Below, piece after piece: positions 1-9,727 of a DNA stretch of 64,000 nt. The notes beneath the pieces were generated by a model, which worked only from the letters and a program-made list of their open reading frames with translations, had not been told where the DNA came from and searched no databases. The stretch's first letter is position 1. Every line of letters begins with the position of its first letter. The translations under genes and the position numbers were made by a program. This DNA comes from Roridomyces roridus (lineage: Eukaryota; Basidiomycota; Agaricomycetes; Agaricales; Mycenaceae): NCBI GenBank assembly GCA_029378245.1, contig JARKIF010000002.1, forward strand, positions 496,001 to 560,000, written 5' to 3'.

Positions 1-62
1 AAGACAGCCTTAGTTCAACACGAGGTCATTGTGCCAGCTCACGATTTTCACCACCAACCACC

Positions 63-592
63 ATGGAGGTAGACCTTGAGATTGGGTCGATGCGGCGTGT
101 GGAAAAAACGGCTACAACTTTGGACGCTCGAGCACGCCATCCGCGCCCAATCGCAGCCGCATGCGCCAACGCCTCTTGCACCAGTGGCAGGAAGGTGTAT
201 CTCGATTCTACCCCGCCGGCCTTTGAAATGAGTGGCAACATAATCTGCTCGGGATGCGAAGGAGTGCGGTGGTAAGATCCCATTCGCTCGCTCTGTATGG
301 CTGGTTTCTTATCGATTTTCCAGCTGCTTTCGGCTTCTTGAGTTTGGTTGAATCTCCGCTCAACTTCTGCAGGAACTCTCCCGCCTTTCCGCCGAATTTG
401 ACTCCCGTGGTCGTATTTCTGCGAACAACGGGTGCTGGCAACCAGGAGACTTGGACGGTGAACGTCGTCTCGTCTATCTCGAGGAGCTCATCGTGGACTT
501 GCCTTGGCTGAGCAAGGGCATCGGCGGTGTAGTCTTTCCTACGCTCTTTGAATTGAAGGAGGTCGATGGGGCGCGGTTCATCTTCAGCTAAC
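63..592 (+). pseudogene. MG1: MYND-like/GNAT fusion gene, internally deleted
   Basis: The first exon encodes the N-terminal half of the MYND-like zinc finger (CANASC and CSGC ligand pairs) and is nearly the same as MG5. After the donor site at about 272 the intron starts normally, but it runs straight into sequence that in MG5 lies two exons later. The second half of the finger, the acidic linker and the beta-strand-rich middle are therefore lost. The GNAT-like exon follows (ANNGCWQPGD, then PWLSKGIGG in place of PWRGKGIGG, so the motif A arginine is gone). It ends at an in-frame TAA at about 590, where MG6 reads on. The gene cannot make a normal protein. Deletion relative to MG5 is seen directly; loss of function is inferred. 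Confidence 0.8.
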
Positions 593-654
593 CCCAATGA
601 ATATTTTGAACGGGTATAACAGAATCCTTAATTAGGCCTACAAATTACAGACCA

Positions 655-1800
655 TCAAGCAACATGTCCTCTCGAATCGAACACGACATCCAAAATCGCA
701 GGACCCGCCACGGTACTCGCATCATCCAGCGTCCCATTGCTGCTCGTAACAAAAGCGAACACATAACCGCGAAGGTCGGCCGGGATAGCGACTTTGTTGC
801 CCTTCTGGATGGGCTGGAAAACAGGTGCGCTGATGCCAGACACAAACGCGACGAAGAGCGGCCCATCATTCTGCGCGGAGAACGTGAGCTTGCCCGTCGA
901 CCCCGGCTTGCCTTCGATGGCGAGGGCGGGGTAGGCCTTCAGAGTGGGCAGCGAAGCAGCATTGCCGTCGGGGCAGGACGTGATGAACTGCGCGGCCAAA
1001 GTGTATACAGGGTTGAGCCCGAGGGGTGTCTGGAACGCGGTGTCCCATGCGGCGGCATGGAGGATGGCAGAATTGATCCAGGCGGTGTGGCGGCCTTCAA
1101 CGGTGAGGATGCTGGCGGCGGCCGTGAGGTAGTCCTATGAGTTTGGGTGAGCAACGCGATCACGAACTTCAGAACAAATAACGCACCTTGTTGGTGATGA
1201 ACGCCGCGCCACCGGTATACGCTAAGAGACTTGTTAAATGTCGAAGAAAGAGGAGATAATTAGAGAGCACACCTGTACTCCCAACCGACTCGAGGGTAGC
1301 CGCGAGGCTCACAAAGGACTTGATATCCGAGATGGGGCTAAAGGACGCGTTATATGAAAGCCCAGCACGTCCAAAGAATACTCACAACTTGTACATGCAA
1401 GCCTCGACGGCCTGAGCGCCCGCGGCCTGCAGCGCAGTAGTCAAGAACTTGACGTGCGCCGCTTCGTGGTCGTAGATCTGACCAAGACGACCATACGTCC
1501 AGTCGGGATACCCTGCGGCTTTGAAGTCGGCAGCGCTAAATTTGGCGAGGCCCTCCTTGTAAAACGCAGCCTCGAGGTGCTCTGGATGATGGTCAGCAAG
1601 CGTCGGCGAGATGAACATGCAGCATACCGAGCGTCAACGCGTAGTTGAGGACTTGTGGATCTGGGTGCGAGATGAGCGAGGGCGCGTCGGCGAGGCGAGC
1701 ACGTACCAGTGATACCCGCGTCGCGTTCCACGACGGGAACCGCGTTGGCGATAGAGGCAACGACGGTAAAGACAGACGCGAGTTGGATGGTGAACTTCAT
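655..1800 (-). CDS. Ferritin-like domain secreted protein A (Rds1-type)
   Basis: Encodes about 300 residues. It begins MKFTIQLASVF with a hydrophobic signal peptide ending near ANAVP, followed by the dibasic-like VERD. The ferritin-like helices carry EHLEAAFY, HEAAHVKF and VEGRHTAWI, which supply the E and E-x-x-H ligands expected of a di-iron four-helix bundle (Pfam Ferritin_2/Rds1 family). A beta-rich C-terminal region follows, ending FDSRGHVA. Five short introns can be placed and every exon joins in frame. A TATAAAAG box lies about 55 bases upstream, followed by a pyrimidine-rich leader. The closest paralogue in the window is E. It converges on MG1. In related fungi such proteins are stress or sexual-stage linked; iron binding and secretion are inferred from motifs. 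Confidence 0.85.
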
Positions 1801-2916
1801 GGTGTGGGAATGACTCGTAGGGAGAAGTAAAGAGTGTGGTGGTACGGGCCTGCTTTTATACCTTTGGAAGCGAGAAAGGAGCTGGCGTGTCCCGTCCGCC
1901 CCTTGAACGGGAAGCCGCGATTTTTGAGAGTCTTGGACACTTGAACAGCCTGAATTTTCCGCAGTCGAATGATAGAGTGATATGTTTGAACCGATCTCCC
2001 AGTATTCGCCCATGGCCAGAATATACACAGACATGGCAGAGAACATGACCGAGAACGCCGACCGAGATGCCCGGGATGGCACCATATTTCTTGAAAACTC
2101 GATCAATCGAGCACTGAACCGGACGTTGACGTAGCCATTCACTCACAAAAACTCCTGGTTTCGTCATCCCAGCAGAGGACATACCATTAACCTGGGTTAA
2201 CAGGCACTGGGATCGAGTTTGGATCGAGTCGGACCACCTCAGCCCTCACCGACAATCCTCATCCGGTGACACAGAGTCACAGACGCAGCCGGCGTGCAGT
2301 CGAAAACGCGTTAGAAGGACTCACCACGCACGCAGAGAGATATCATATCCCGAATACCGAGATGGTGGTACAGACCCGTTTGCCGAGGTATGTACCGAAC
2401 GAGCACCGAAGAAGGATCAACACACCGAGGCGAAGAAGGCATATGTATGGTAATAATAGCTTCATTCTTCCCCGCGAGCAGCCGCCAATAGCGCCGATGA
2501 CGATGGTCTGCTTGCTTTGGTGCAGAGGTCAGCTACCTGGTCTCCCCGCCACAAAATGCTGACACCCACCCTGCAGAGTCTACCGGTTCATTGCTGCGAA
2601 ACTTGCGAACCAAAAACTCCGACCGAATCGGTGTTCTCTCGACGACTGGCGCAATGGTACATTCCCTGGCCCTCTTCGTGCCACGCCATCGTGCAGCAGA
2701 CACCGAAACAACGATGCTGCTGGAATCCTTGGGACCTGAAGGATAGCGCCATGTTCTTCCGAGTCGGGACGCCTGACCTACAATTCAAGCAGGGCGGACC
2801 GGTAGGAAAGACACCTCCAAGGTCTTCGTTCAGCGCTCAGCGCACAGTCCCGGAAGGATCTTGTCAATGGTACAACAAATTCATTTTATTCGTACACCTA
2901 CAATTACAGACTCGAC
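1801..2916. other. A-B intergenic spacer
   Basis: No convincing gene. Next to A lies its promoter, with a TATA box at about 1850-1860. The rest is homologous in inverted orientation to 30312-31263. For example, the stretch reading AAGCAGACCATCGTCATCGG on the minus strand near 2500 recurs on the plus strand near 30420, and a second matched segment lies near 2165-2250 and 30780-30850. The matched stretches might be remnants of an older gene, but no long shared reading frame survives in both copies. Confidence 0.6.
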
Positions 2917-4057
2917 TCATGCAACGTTTCCCCTCGAATCAAACGCGATATTCAAAATCGCCGGACCCGCCATCGTCGTCGCATCATCCAGCACTCCATC
3001 GCTGCTCGTAACGAAAGCGAACACGTATCCACGAAGGTCGGACGGGATAGCGACTTGGTTGTTGTGAATGGGCTGGAAAACAGGTGTGCCGAGGCCGGAC
3101 ACGAACGCGACGAAGAGCGGCCCATCATTCTGCACGGAGAAGTTGAGCGTCGCCGTCGATCCTGGCTTGCCTTGTATCGCGAGAGCGGGGTAGGCCGTGA
3201 GGGAGGGAAGAGCGGCAGCGTTGCCTTGAGGGCACGACGTGATGAACGGAACGGCCAAACTGTACACGGCGTTGAGGGAGAGAGGCGTCTGGAACGCGGT
3301 GTCCCATGCGGCTCCATGGAGGACGGCAGAGTTGATCCAGCTGGCGTGGCGTGCTTCGACGGCGAGAATGCTGGCGGCGGCCGTGAGGTAATTCTAGGCG
3401 GAGTGAGCAACGCGATCACGAGTAGGACAAATTATACACACCTTGTCGCTGACAAACGACGCGCCGCCCGTATACGCTGAAAGATTCATTCAATGTCGAG
3501 GAAAGATGAGAGAATATAGAGAACGCACCTGTACTCCCAACCGACTCGAGGGTCCCAGCGAGGCTCACAAACGACTTGACGTCCGGGATGGGGCTAAATG
3601 ACGCGTCAAAGGAGAGTCCAGCGTGTCGAAAGAGCACTCACAACTTGTACGTGCACGGCTCGACGGCCTGGGAGCCCGCCGTCTGCAACGCAGTAGTAAG
3701 GAACTTGACGTGCGTGACTTCGTGGTCGCGGATCTGTTCAAGACGACCATAGGTCCAGTCGGGGTAGCCTGCATGGGCGAAATCGGCGGCAGTGAACTTG
3801 GCGAGACCCTCCGTGTAGAACGCGGCTTCGAGGTGCTCTGGATGGTGGTCAGCAAACGTGGGCGAGATGAGATGACGCGTACCGAGCGTCAACGCGTAGT
3901 TGAGGACTTGTGGATCTGGGCGAGATGAGCAAAGACGCGTTGGGCGAGGCGAGCACATACCAGTGACGTCGCGCTTCAAGACGGGAACCGCGTTGGCGAG
4001 CTGGGCGAGAGAGGCGACGGCGGCAAAGGCAGACGCGAGTTGGGTCGTGAACTTCAT
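2917..4057 (-). CDS. Ferritin-like domain secreted protein B (Rds1-type)
   Basis: Similar to A: start MKFTTQLASAFAAVASLAQ with a signal peptide ending at NAVP, then LKRD, which may be a Kex2-type processing site. Helix motifs EHLEAAFYTEGL, HEVTHVKF and VEARH keep the putative metal ligands. The C-terminal region ends FDSRGNVA. Introns fall at the same places as in A, C, D and E and all exons are open. D is its nearest relative, with PVFQPIHNNQ instead of the longer PIQKGNK or PIHDGNQ loops of A/E and C. It shares a 280-base spacer with the divergent MG2 gene, so the two may be co-regulated. Family assignment comes from motifs; function is not known from sequence. Confidence 0.85.
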
Positions 4058-4337
4058 GATATATAAGAACGAGGGTAGGGAGAGGTAAAGAGTGTGTGGT
4101 TGGTGGTGTGGTGGTGGTACGGGAAAGAGAGGGAACAAACAATGGCAATGTCAAAACTGCCTTTTTAGGCCGCTGGCGTAGTGGTCCCGATTTGGATATG
4201 TCGTTATGTTATCTTTTTGCTTCCGTCTCTTCGGTTACAAATTTGGCTCTGTGCGATGTATGCGATTCAAGAGACCAGTTCAAGTGGTTTGCGCCGCTCT
4301 CGGGTCGCTCTGACTTTGGCCTTGTTTCGGGAGCGTG
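4058..4337. promoter_or_regulatory. Bidirectional promoter between ferritin B and MG2
   Basis: The whole 280-base spacer is conserved, inverted, at 28894-29170 between MG4 and ferritin D. It contains a GGTGTGGTGGTGG-type purine/pyrimidine tract next to the ferritin gene and the element CTGGCGTAGTGGTCCCGATT at about 4173-4192. That element is also found upstream of MG3, upstream of MG4 and in a promoter relic near 27530. Conservation in four places suggests a functional element; no factor can be named. Confidence 0.6.
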
Positions 4338-5574
4338 ATGGAATCACTGTCAGCTTCTTTTCAAGCTCCTACCGCGACGATGAAAGGCGATTCGACCAAG
4401 GAGCGCCAATGCGACAACGCGTCTTGCGGGCAACAGGTACATCTCGGCGATTACAAACGTGGCGTTGTCTGCTCCGGATGCTCTGAGGCTCAATAGTGCG
4501 TCGCAGTGGCACCTCTTTCTTTCTTCAAGCTCATCTTGGTCCTAGTTGCGCACCTCAATGCCAAGAGGCTTCCTGGCCATCGCATAAAGCGGCCTGTACC
4601 GTGCCTGCATCAGTCGATCTCAAAGGAATACACCTTTGCGTCGAGAAAAATGGAGACGACGAGGAAGAGGAAGAGCGCGAGTACCGGGACGATTCCAATT
4701 CAGGCTCTGAGGAGGAAGATGAAGATGAGCTTGATATGGAAGGCGAGGGGTGGATGACTGCGATAAAGGTCAGTCTCCTTTCCTATCGACCCTTCCTGAA
4801 CTGACTTCCGTATCAGGGTGTGGTTGTTGACATTGAATACACGCATCCCGAGACCAATGCCACCGTCAAAGTCGGTCATGCGTTTTTACAAGTCATCAAC
4901 ATCCCCAAGGCCCTAACCTTTCCCTATGGGTTCTTTGGATGCCTGGACGATAACTCTCGCGTGAGTGGTGGAAGCGATACTTCCTTCTTTTCGTTTGACA
5001 TCCATGAAAGGAACTCGCCCTCCTCGCTTTGCATTTCGACGAAATCGGTCGTCTCTGTCCCAATAACGGCTGCTGGCAACCAGAAGATTTTGACTTGGAA
5101 GAATCTCTCGTGAACCTGACCGTGCTCGTTGTGGATGTGCCGTGGAGAGGCAAGGGCATTGGTAGAGACGTGTTCTCAAAGCTCTTTGAGCTACCTGAGC
5201 TCAACGAAACGGGCTTGATTCTTTCATATCCGAGCGTCTTGAACCACCTGGAGCCGGATGGTGTCAACGGTCGCTTTGGCAAACGGACAGCAGAGGAGCA
5301 GGCGGCATATCAGGCAAAGTGGGATCGGAACGTCAAGTTTTACCAAAAGGTGCGTGCGCGTCATCCCAAGCTCCATCTGTATGAATATACTGACATCCTT
5401 TTTCCCAAGTCTGCGTTCCGTCGTCTTGCAAATTCGGACTTTTTCTGTCTGGCCAAGGACACCACTCACCCATCGCACTCCATCCCGATCGACCAAGACG
5501 CTCCGTACCAGGACTTACCACCACCCACGACGGAAGAAGAGCGGCTCCAGCGCTTCATGGCCGAGAAGATGTAG
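4338..5574 (+). CDS. MG2: MYND-like zinc finger/GNAT fusion protein, best intact copy
   Basis: About 340 residues in five exons. The N-terminal finger has ligands C25, C30, C45, C48, C54, C58, H66 and C70, that is C-x4-C-x14-C-x2-C-x5-C-x3-C-x7-H-x3-C. This is the MYND pattern except for the wider first pair. A very acidic linker (about residues 85-125) follows. Then comes a strand-rich segment (VDIEYTHPETNATVKVGHAF) and a GNAT-like domain with the acetyl-CoA loop signature R-x-x-G-x-G in LVVDVPWRGKGIGRDVF. The C-terminal part is conserved in the family (SAFRRLANSDFFCLAKD, then DQDAPYQ). Start is the first ATG in frame with the finger. MYND fingers usually bind proline-rich peptides and GNAT domains acetylate amines, so a targeted acetyltransferase is plausible. 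Substrate is unknown. Confidence 0.8.
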
Positions 5575-5770
5575 TTTTTTCTTCTTCTTTCCATTGTACG
5601 ACTCTGTTGTTACTTTTTCTGCCTTGTTTCTCGTAATATTTCGCGCTGTAGTCACCCTTGTACCATACTGATTTGAAAAATCACCTTTCTTGGGCTCTGG
5701 CGTAGTGGTCCTGATTTGGATGCATTGCGCGGGAACGTGATCACTTCACTCTCAAGCCCATACCGCGACA

Positions 5771-6933
5771 ATGGAAAGCGAATCGCCTCAGAGCCAATGC
5801 GACAACGCGTCTTGCGGTAACCAAGTACCTTCAAGTATATGGTCCAGCGGCGTCCTTTGTTCTGGATGCTCGGGTGCTCGGTAGTGCGTTATTGTCTCAC
5901 TGAATTGTCTTTGTGGCTCAACGAACCTTTGCCAGTTGTGCAGCCCCGTGCCAAGAAGTGTCCTGGGCGTCTCACAAAGCAATCTGCACTGTCCCGAAGT
6001 CCGTGAAGCTAGGAGAGATTCGTCTCCACTGCAAGATCGAGGAAGAGGACGAGGACGAAGATGAAGACGGGTATGACTCGGATGAAGACATGGATTCGAC
6101 TTGTATAAAGGTGCGTCCTCTTCTCGCAGAAACGTCGCAGAACTATCCACTAATCCACCTCAGAATATCTCTGTCGATATAGAATACAAGCCCTTTGGGA
6201 GCAACACCGCTGTCAAGATTGGCTACGCGCGTCTCGTGCTTGTCGATATCGAAAAGACCCGGAGCGTTGGATTCTTCTTTCGTCTGGATGATGAATCCGA
6301 TGTGTGTGGCCCACTTTTTTTCTTTGTCTGCGCCTTGACGGAAACTATCGCAGGAACTTTCCAATTTCGCGGTTCTGTTCGATGACGAAGGTCCCCTGCG
6401 TCCTAACAGTGGATGTTGGCAACCGGAAGACTTTGACGAGCAAGATTATCTCGTGGTGCTCACTGAACTTGTCGTCGATATCCCATGGAGGGAGCAGGGA
6501 ATCGGCCGATCCGTCTTTCAGAAACTCTTCAAGCTGGAGCAATTGCATGGCTCGCGCTTCATCTTCGCCTGGCCCACCGCCTGGGCTTCCTCGATCCAGA
6601 AGGAGTCAACGGTCGCTCCGGAGAGCCGACCACGGCGGAGCAGGCAGCCTATTCAGCAAAATGCGACCGTGTCGTCAAATTCTTTCAGAAGGTGCGTTCG
6701 TTGCTTCCTTCACATCCATGTGCGTCGAGCTGACGAGCATCTAGTCCGCCTTCCGCCGCGTCGTGAATTCGAGATTCTTCTGTTTGGCCAACGACATTCG
6801 GCACGCGTCCCATTCCATTCCGCTCGATCAAGATGCTCCTTACCACGACTCGGAACTGCCTCCAACCATAACGCTGGAGGAAGCACAACGTTACATGGAT
6901 GAACGTTACATGGCTCAGCGCATGCCATTTTGA
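5771..6933 (+). pseudogene. MG3: MYND-like/GNAT fusion gene with a one-base frameshift
   Basis: The start (MESESPQSQCDNASC), the finger, the acidic linker (EEEDEDEDEDGYDSDED), the middle segment and the GNAT core with PWREQGIGRSVF are all open, using the same intron positions as MG2. Near 6575-6582 the frame changes. The expected run from FAWPT into LGFLDPEGVNGR needs one more C in CCGCCTGGG. The second frame then carries on in normal family sequence to QMPF-type end ...YMAQRMPF and stop at 6931. The promoter keeps the CTGGCGTAGTGGTCC element at about 5697. Either a recent inactivation or a base-call error; everything else looks functional. Confidence 0.75.
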
Positions 6934-7129
6934 TCGAGAGAAAATTTTCGCCACTTCATTCCTTATGCTACAGCCGCTGTAATGTCTCTCTTCTGCAAAG
7001 TCCACTCTGTAGCCACTCCAAAGTCCCAAGTCGATGTATCGTATTTCCAATTCCATTATATTCCAGAGACAATAAAGAGATAAATACAGAAATTCAGTCA
7101 TCGCTCCCCCCTTCCAAGTAGTTACACGG

Positions 7130-9234
7130 CTAGCTCCCACCACGGCCCCGCGTAGGCTTCTTCTTGGGCGACATATCCATCTCCATGTCTTCCTCCTCCT
7201 CCGGCCCCAGGCTACGCGGCCGTTTAACCGCTGGGGAAGCCGTCTGCCGCGATTGTACAAGTCCTGACGAGTCGACGTCCCACCGTCGGACGACGTCATC
7301 GTCAGCGCCAGCGCCAACCAGGGTAGAGGCAGGCGTAGCTGAGGTCCCGTCTCGAGGTACATTCGAGTCCGGGATGGCGTTGAAGGACATGTTCCTCATG
7401 GGCTGGATCAGGTCGTCCGGAGGCGTGAATGTCGGGATTGCGTATAGATTGACGGTCTTAGGAGGGATCCAGGCGTCCCTGAGAGCCCGGTCCATGGTCG
7501 GGCGCTTCATGGGGTCCGCTTGGAGGAGACTGCGGATGAAGGTCCGGCCTGCAAGTCGCGGTGAGGACGGCAGAGAGTGTAGGAGAGAAAGCAAACCTTG
7601 GGAGCTGACGTAGACGGGATACCCCTCATTGTCGTTGGAGACGATGTGTTCGTCGAAAGTCCGCCAATTGATCGCGCAGTCCATATGGGCGGCTTCCTGC
7701 CAACTGTCCGCCCAGCGCTGGTACCATTGGCGGCCAGCTATGCTGCATGGCGATCTTGAGAAGTGGCTGCGGGAGGTGGGGGAAGAGACGCACCATTCAT
7801 ACATAACAAGACCAGCTGCCCAGACATCGACGGTAAAGGGAGGGTAGCCCATCCCTTGGGTCGTGTGCTGGATTAGCTCAGGGGCGAGATACGGGTATGA
7901 GCCAACAGCCGTCTGACATCTCGTCAGTCGCCCAAGACAAGGAGGAGGAGGGACGAACGCACGTTCACCATGCTCCCCTCATTGAGCCCCAGCTTCGCGA
8001 GTCCGAAGTCCGCGAGCTTGAGGACAGGCGGTAGCTGTGCGGTCAGCAAGATATTCTAGACACGGTCAAATCACCTGGTGACAAGAATGCGGGACACACG
8101 CACCTCTGGTTTCAAATCGCGGTGGGTAACACCACGCCAGTGGATATGGGCCAAGGCTTTGCAAAGCTGCCGCATCAGATGCTTTGTCATGCGTTCGCTC
8201 AGGCCAGGGATTATTTCCCTTAGCGTGCCGCCATCCACGTAGTCCAAGACGATGTCTGAAGGAGCGGTCAGTTAGTGCTTACTTGCGACCAGGGAAACGA
8301 CCTCACCTAGGCTTTTATCCTGGTTCCAAAAGTAATCGTGCATCCGGCAGATATTTTCATGAACGAGCTCCGTCAGTATGTCGACCTCCTGCTGCAGTTT
8401 CAGTTGATCAGGGTATACGGTCTCCCCGTCGTCGTTCCAGTATGAAGTTGCGGTGTGCTTCTGAACTTGATGGGTAAGAATGAGATACGAGGGATCGCCA
8501 TTGAACGCACTGGGTCGACGTGCTTCACCGCAAACACCCGCTCGTCGCTCTTACTGAACGCTCTATACACCTTCCCAAAAGTCCCTGAGCCGAGGAGCTC
8601 GTTCTTCCTCACCTCCCACTTTTCGTCTACCCCGGATTTCGGAGATGAGACATCCCGTAATACGAATCCTGCATCATGCATAAGCCATGTAACAAAAGGG
8701 AGGTGCAAGAACGCACGGAAATCGCTCGCTTGTTGGGTGGGATCTAGCGGAATGCCACTCACGAGCGATATAACCATCCCTTCCGTTATCCACCGCGAGC
8801 GGCCACGTTCTTTAACCAGTTTCGTTTCGTTGACCTGAGGGATGGTTCGCCGACAAAAAGTGTTGCATGGAAAAAAACAGCTAACCCATGTGCCGTTGCT
8901 CGACCCGTTGTCGATTATCTTTATTCGCGCCCTGCCGTGCTTGATACCATGGTACTCAAGGGTAAAATGGTTGCCGCTGACTGGAAGGCTGTCAGAGAAG
9001 GGAGAACGAGCAATCAAAGGACTGGCTTTGGGGACTTGGGATTACGTGAGTGCACGATGGCCGACGACCAAACGTAACCACCGGTTGCTTGAGGAAATAG
9101 ACGGGTTTGACGCAGTTGTTGTGACAAGGATAGCTCTTGAGGTAGCCCCATGAGCCCTCCTCAATTTCGAAGGCCGGGAGAATAGTTTCGTCGGGCTGCT
9201 GTGTTGACGCGTATTGGTCGTCCTGGTCGTCCAT
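7130..9234 (-). CDS. FHA-domain serine/threonine protein kinase (FHAK1)
   Basis: About 560 residues, transcribed away from FHAK2. Residues about 40-110 form an FHA domain: VTFGRRPS for phosphothreonine binding, NHFTLEY, and IIDNGSSNGTWVN. The kinase domain follows with glycine loop LGSGTFGKVYRAF, lysine in VFAVKHV, catalytic loop [12 protein letters not shown] in ADFGLAKL and LAPEL, so it looks catalytically complete. The activation loop lacks the CGTP motif typical of Chk2. The C-terminal tail is acidic then basic (PKKKPTRGRGGS), a likely nuclear signal. Introns are 45-60 bases. Architecture is Rad53/Chk2-like, but the sequence is more divergent than FHAK2 and groups with the two damaged copies at 40-46 kb. 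It may be a lineage-specific paralogue; its role is not deducible. Confidence 0.85.
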
Positions 9235-9727
9235 GTTGGTGGCGAGTGTATCCTGCCGCTGCGTTCCTTTTAAAGTTTTGGGTGATGAAAGAAGGCGGCA
9301 TCTGCGTTTGATCTGTGTTGTCCTTTGTTGCCTTGGATGAAAGGCGGGAAATAATTCAAGAAGGCCGACATGCTACAGGACAATGGATGCATAGTCGCAC
9401 AAAGACGTATCGATAGGGAAAGCAGAAAGGCTCTTTTGGCGCTGCCCGCCGAGCTTTGTGTGCACTCCGTAAAGTTGCTTTTGTGGGTCTGGCCAAGTTC
9501 GGTACGACTCACTAGTTCATTTTCCGCCCGAAACGTATGTATGTGACTCAGTTGATGCATTCAAGACTAGAATGCGCATTTCTGACCACGACGAGAGCAA
9601 TGAGCAGGACAAGAGATGCCGATCAAAAGAACGCCAATCTTTCATCTCCTTTCAGCCAAGCCTTGTATATACTTTGCACTTGGTTTCCTCTTGTTTCTCC
9701 CATTCTTCCCCTCCTCCTCTCTCCACC
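9235..9727. promoter_or_regulatory. Shared upstream region of the divergent kinases FHAK1 and FHAK2
   Basis: Gene-free 493 bases between two divergent starts. A TATATA-containing stretch (CTTGTATATACTTTG at about 9661) and a pyrimidine-rich tract (TCTTGTTTCTCCCATTCTTCC) precede the FHAK2 start. No other element recognised. Confidence 0.5.

Larger units (their letters stand above)
1..5574. repeat. Left arm of a four-gene inverted segmental duplication
   Basis: The order MG1(+), ferritin A(-), ferritin B(-), MG2(+) is the reverse complement of MG4(-), ferritin D(+), ferritin E(+), MG5(-) at 27756-34036. Non-coding DNA is shared too. The first 60 bases match the MG5 promoter, the 3' flank of A matches that of E, the A-B spacer matches the D-E spacer, and the B-MG2 spacer matches the MG4-D spacer almost base for base. 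The arm probably continues left of the window. Confidence 0.85.

Noticed and set aside
2266..3011. Open frames in the A-B spacer
   Set aside because: The inverted copy near 30.4-30.9 kb does not keep the same reading frames, so they are unlikely to be coding.
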